Shown one piece after another: positions 62,104-64,000 of a DNA stretch of 64,000 nt. The notes beneath the pieces were generated by a model that saw only the letters and a program-made list of their open reading frames with translations, had not been told where the DNA came from and made no database searches. Position numbers and translations under genes: made by a program. The stretch is from Streptomyces sp. CG4 (GTDB taxonomy: Bacteria; Actinomycetota; Actinomycetes; Streptomycetales; Streptomycetaceae), in contig NZ_CP163525.1 of NCBI RefSeq assembly GCF_041080655.1, positions 6,386,001 to 6,450,000 on the forward strand. The letters are read 5' to 3'. The stretch's first letter is position 1. Each line of letters begins with the position of its first letter.

Positions 62104-62529
62104 GTGAGACGAGCGCGCCCTGGGGCGACGTCGCGCGGTGCTCTGACGAGCGTCGCGGCCGGGGACGTCTACCAAGAGCCCACGGATCTGCCCCGGCTGT
62201 GGCACGTCACCCTCAGCGTCTCCGGGAAGCAGGTGCCCCTGCCCGAGCTGCGGCGGGCCCTGGAACAGCTGGCCCACGACCACCCCTTCCTGCTCACCAG
62301 CAGATACGCGACCGACCACGCCGAGATCCGGTACTGGGAAGAGGCCCGGGATCTGCACGACGCCGCCGCCGTGGCCCTGCGCCTGTGGGGCGAGCACCGG
62401 CAGAGCGCCGGCCTGCCGGCCTGGGAGATCGTCGGCCTCGAGGTCATCGACCGCGAGACCTATCACCACCGCATCGCCGAGGGATACGGCCCGGCACCGG
62501 CGACCCCGGTGGGAGTACATCCCTTTTGA
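62104..62529 (+). CDS. Conserved hypothetical protein between proB and proA
   Basis: A 141-residue protein of unknown function. The central part (LPRLWHVTLSVSGKQVPLPE, LRRALEQLAHDHPFLLTSRY, AEIRYWEEARDLHDAAAVAL) suggests an alpha-beta ferredoxin-like fold. GTG 62104 has a strong AAGGAGG 5 nt upstream. The mature C-terminus is Pro/Gly-rich. It follows proB in other streptomycetes too, as far as I recall. Confidence 0.75.
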   Translation: MRRARPGATSRGALTSVAAGDVYQEPTDLPRLWHVTLSVSGKQVPLPELRRALEQLAHDHPFLLTSRYATDHAEIRYWEEARDLHDAAAVALRLWGEHRQSAGLPAWEIVGLEVIDRETYHHRIAEGYGPAPATPVGVHPF

Positions 62530-62589
62530 GTGATCCTGAGGGCTTGTCTCGGGGTTTGGGATGAGCGGTGAGTGCGCGGCGCCGCGCAC

Positions 62590-62604
62590 TACCCTTCCCT
62601 CATG
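62590..62604 (+). promoter_or_regulatory. Leaderless start of proA
   Basis: TACCCT (62590-62595) ends 6 nt before ATG 62602 and no ribosome binding site is present. Confidence 0.5.
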
Positions 62605-63888
62605 ACCACGCTCTCGCCGTACGACTCCATGTCCCCGGTCACCCAGGCCGCCTACCGGGCCAAGGCCGCCGCCGCCGACCTCGCGCCGCTCCCGCGCGCC
62701 GTGAAGGACGACGCGCTGCTCGCCATCGCCGACGCCCTGGAGGTCCGGACCAGCGAGATCGTCGAGGCCAACGCCAAGGACATCGCCAAGGCCCGGGAGA
62801 ACGGCACCAGCGAGGCCATCGTCGACCGGCTGACCCTCACCCCCGAGCGGGTCCGCGCCATCGCCTCCGACGTCCGCGACGTCGCGAAGCTGCCCGACCC
62901 GGTCGGCGAGATCGTCCGCGGCTCCACCCTGCCCAACGGCATCGACCTGCGCCAGGTCCGCGTCCCGCTCGGCGTCGTCGGCATCATCTACGAGGCCCGC
63001 CCGAACGTCACCGTCGACGCCGCCGCCCTCTGCCTGAAGTCCGGCAACGCCGTCCTGCTGCGCGGCTCGGCCTCCGCCTACGAGTCCAACACCGCCCTCG
63101 TCCGTGTCATCCGGGACGCCGTCGGCGGCGCGGGACTGCCCGCCGACGCCGTCCAGCTGGTGCCCGGCGAGAGCCGCGACTCCGTGCGCGAGCTGATGCG
63201 CGCCCGCGGTCTGGTCGACGTCCTCATCCCGCGTGGCGGCGCCTCCCTGATCCAGACCGTGGTCAGCGAGTCCATCGTCCCCGTCATCGAGACCGGCACC
63301 GGCAACTGCCACGTCTACGTCGACGCGACCGCCGACATCGACATGGCGATCGACATCCTGATCAACTCCAAGGCCCAGCGGGTCAGCGTCTGCAACGCCG
63401 CCGAGACCCTCCTCGTCCACCAGGACATCGCCGCCGAGTTCCTGCCGCGCGCCCTGGACGCCCTCGCCGAGGCCGGCGTCACCGTCCACGCCGACGAGCG
63501 GGTCATGGCCCACGCCAAGGACTCCAAGGCGACGGTCGTGGAGGCCGTGGCCGAGGACTGGGAGACCGAGTACCTCTCCTACGACATCGCCGCCGCCGTC
63601 GTGGACTCCCTGGACAAGGCCGTCGAGCACATCCGGCTGTGGACCTCCGGGCACACCGAGGCCATCGTCACCACCTCCCAGCAGGCCGCTCGCCGCTTCA
63701 CCCAGCTGGTCGACTCCACCACCGTCGCCGTGAACGCCTCCACCCGCTTCACCGACGGCGGCCAGTTCGGCTTCGGCGCCGAGATCGGCATCTCCACCCA
63801 GAAGCTGCACGCCCGCGGCCCGATGGGTCTGCCGGAGCTGACCAGCACGAAGTACATCGTCACCGGCGACGGACACGTGCGCCCCTGA
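62602..63888 (+). CDS. proA: Glutamate-5-semialdehyde dehydrogenase
   Basis: Second step of proline synthesis: NADPH-dependent reduction of glutamyl-5-phosphate. 428 residues of the aldehyde-dehydrogenase superfamily. Signature VPLGVVGIIYEARPNVTVDAA near residue 118; catalytic Cys in RVSVCNAAETLLVH; C-terminal FGFGAEIGISTQKLHARGPMGL. ATG 62602 is preferred over the longer frame. Confidence 0.96.
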   Translation: MTTLSPYDSMSPVTQAAYRAKAAAADLAPLPRAVKDDALLAIADALEVRTSEIVEANAKDIAKARENGTSEAIVDRLTLTPERVRAIASDVRDVAKLPDPVGEIVRGSTLPNGIDLRQVRVPLGVVGIIYEARPNVTVDAAALCLKSGNAVLLRGSASAYESNTALVRVIRDAVGGAGLPADAVQLVPGESRDSVRELMRARGLVDVLIPRGGASLIQTVVSESIVPVIETGTGNCHVYVDATADIDMAIDILINSKAQRVSVCNAAETLLVHQDIAAEFLPRALDALAEAGVTVHADERVMAHAKDSKATVVEAVAEDWETEYLSYDIAAAVVDSLDKAVEHIRLWTSGHTEAIVTTSQQAARRFTQLVDSTTVAVNASTRFTDGGQFGFGAEIGISTQKLHARGPMGLPELTSTKYIVTGDGHVRP

Positions 63889-64000
63889 GATTCACCTGTT
63901 CGGCCGTACGTCCCGTGATCCGGGCGGGCAGCTGAAAGGCGTCTCACCAGTCAGACGAATTTCCATACCGTCTGCCCAAATTGACCCCCCAGGTCTACTC
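63889..64000. other. Window end after proA
   Basis: No gene is identifiable in the last 112 bases. A 6-bp inverted repeat (CAGACG/CGTCTG) surrounds an AT-rich loop near 63953-63975. Confidence 0.4.

Overview
The window is chromosomal DNA from a Streptomyces. It has very high GC, strong G/C third-position bias, many GTG starts and leaderless starts. The gene order tig-clpP1-clpP2-clpX-valS-folC-ndk-mreBCD-mrdA-rodA-radical SAM-rne-rplU-rpmA-obgE-proB-proA is the conserved streptomycete core order. Both strands are coding, but the core block runs almost entirely on the + strand.

Left part (1-9.1 kb): bioY (biotin uptake); a 795-bp element with perfect 18-bp terminal inverted repeats, an internally deleted transposase and a SnoaL-like passenger gene; a berberine-bridge-type FAD oxidase and an amino-acid permease on the minus strand; rpiB; a Nei/Fpg DNA glycosylase; an Eis-like acetyltransferase; and a SpoIIE-type phosphatase.

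Accessory block (9.2-25 kb): a type VII (ESX) secretion locus. Two WXG100-size proteins and a Gly/His-repeat helper precede an 891-residue polymorphic toxin whose C-terminus has the R-S-ExE signature of an ADP-ribosyltransferase. Two related candidate immunity genes follow, the second fused to a DUF6508-like domain. Then come an HD-domain protein, a small one-TM protein, EccD, a Gln/Pro-rich MinD-like ATPase (EspI-like), a three-ATPase EccC and a DUF6177 protein. EccB, EccE and mycosin are not in the window. The block ends in debris (small membrane protein, kinase remnant, small secreted protein) beside tRNA-Gly(UCC), which diverges from tRNA-Pro(UGG).

Core block (25.6-64 kb): trigger factor and the ClpP1P2/ClpX protease; ValRS; folate and nucleotide metabolism; the Mre/PBP2/RodA cell-wall machinery for spore-wall synthesis; a CYTH-CHAD protein; a B12-binding radical SAM protein and its DUF2344 partner, separated by a locally scrambled region that contains a duplicated radical-SAM tail spliced to an msrA remnant, and by a membrane-associated protein with eight VLxPVG motifs; a large RNase E/G; L21, L27 and Obg; a Tat-exported PhoD; a decayed CDP-glycerol glycerophosphotransferase gene; and proB-proA.

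The most notable candidate system is the ESX locus with its ADP-ribosyltransferase toxin, helper proteins and double immunity module at 9.25-14.3 kb. All calls come from reading the sequence by eye; no database search was run.
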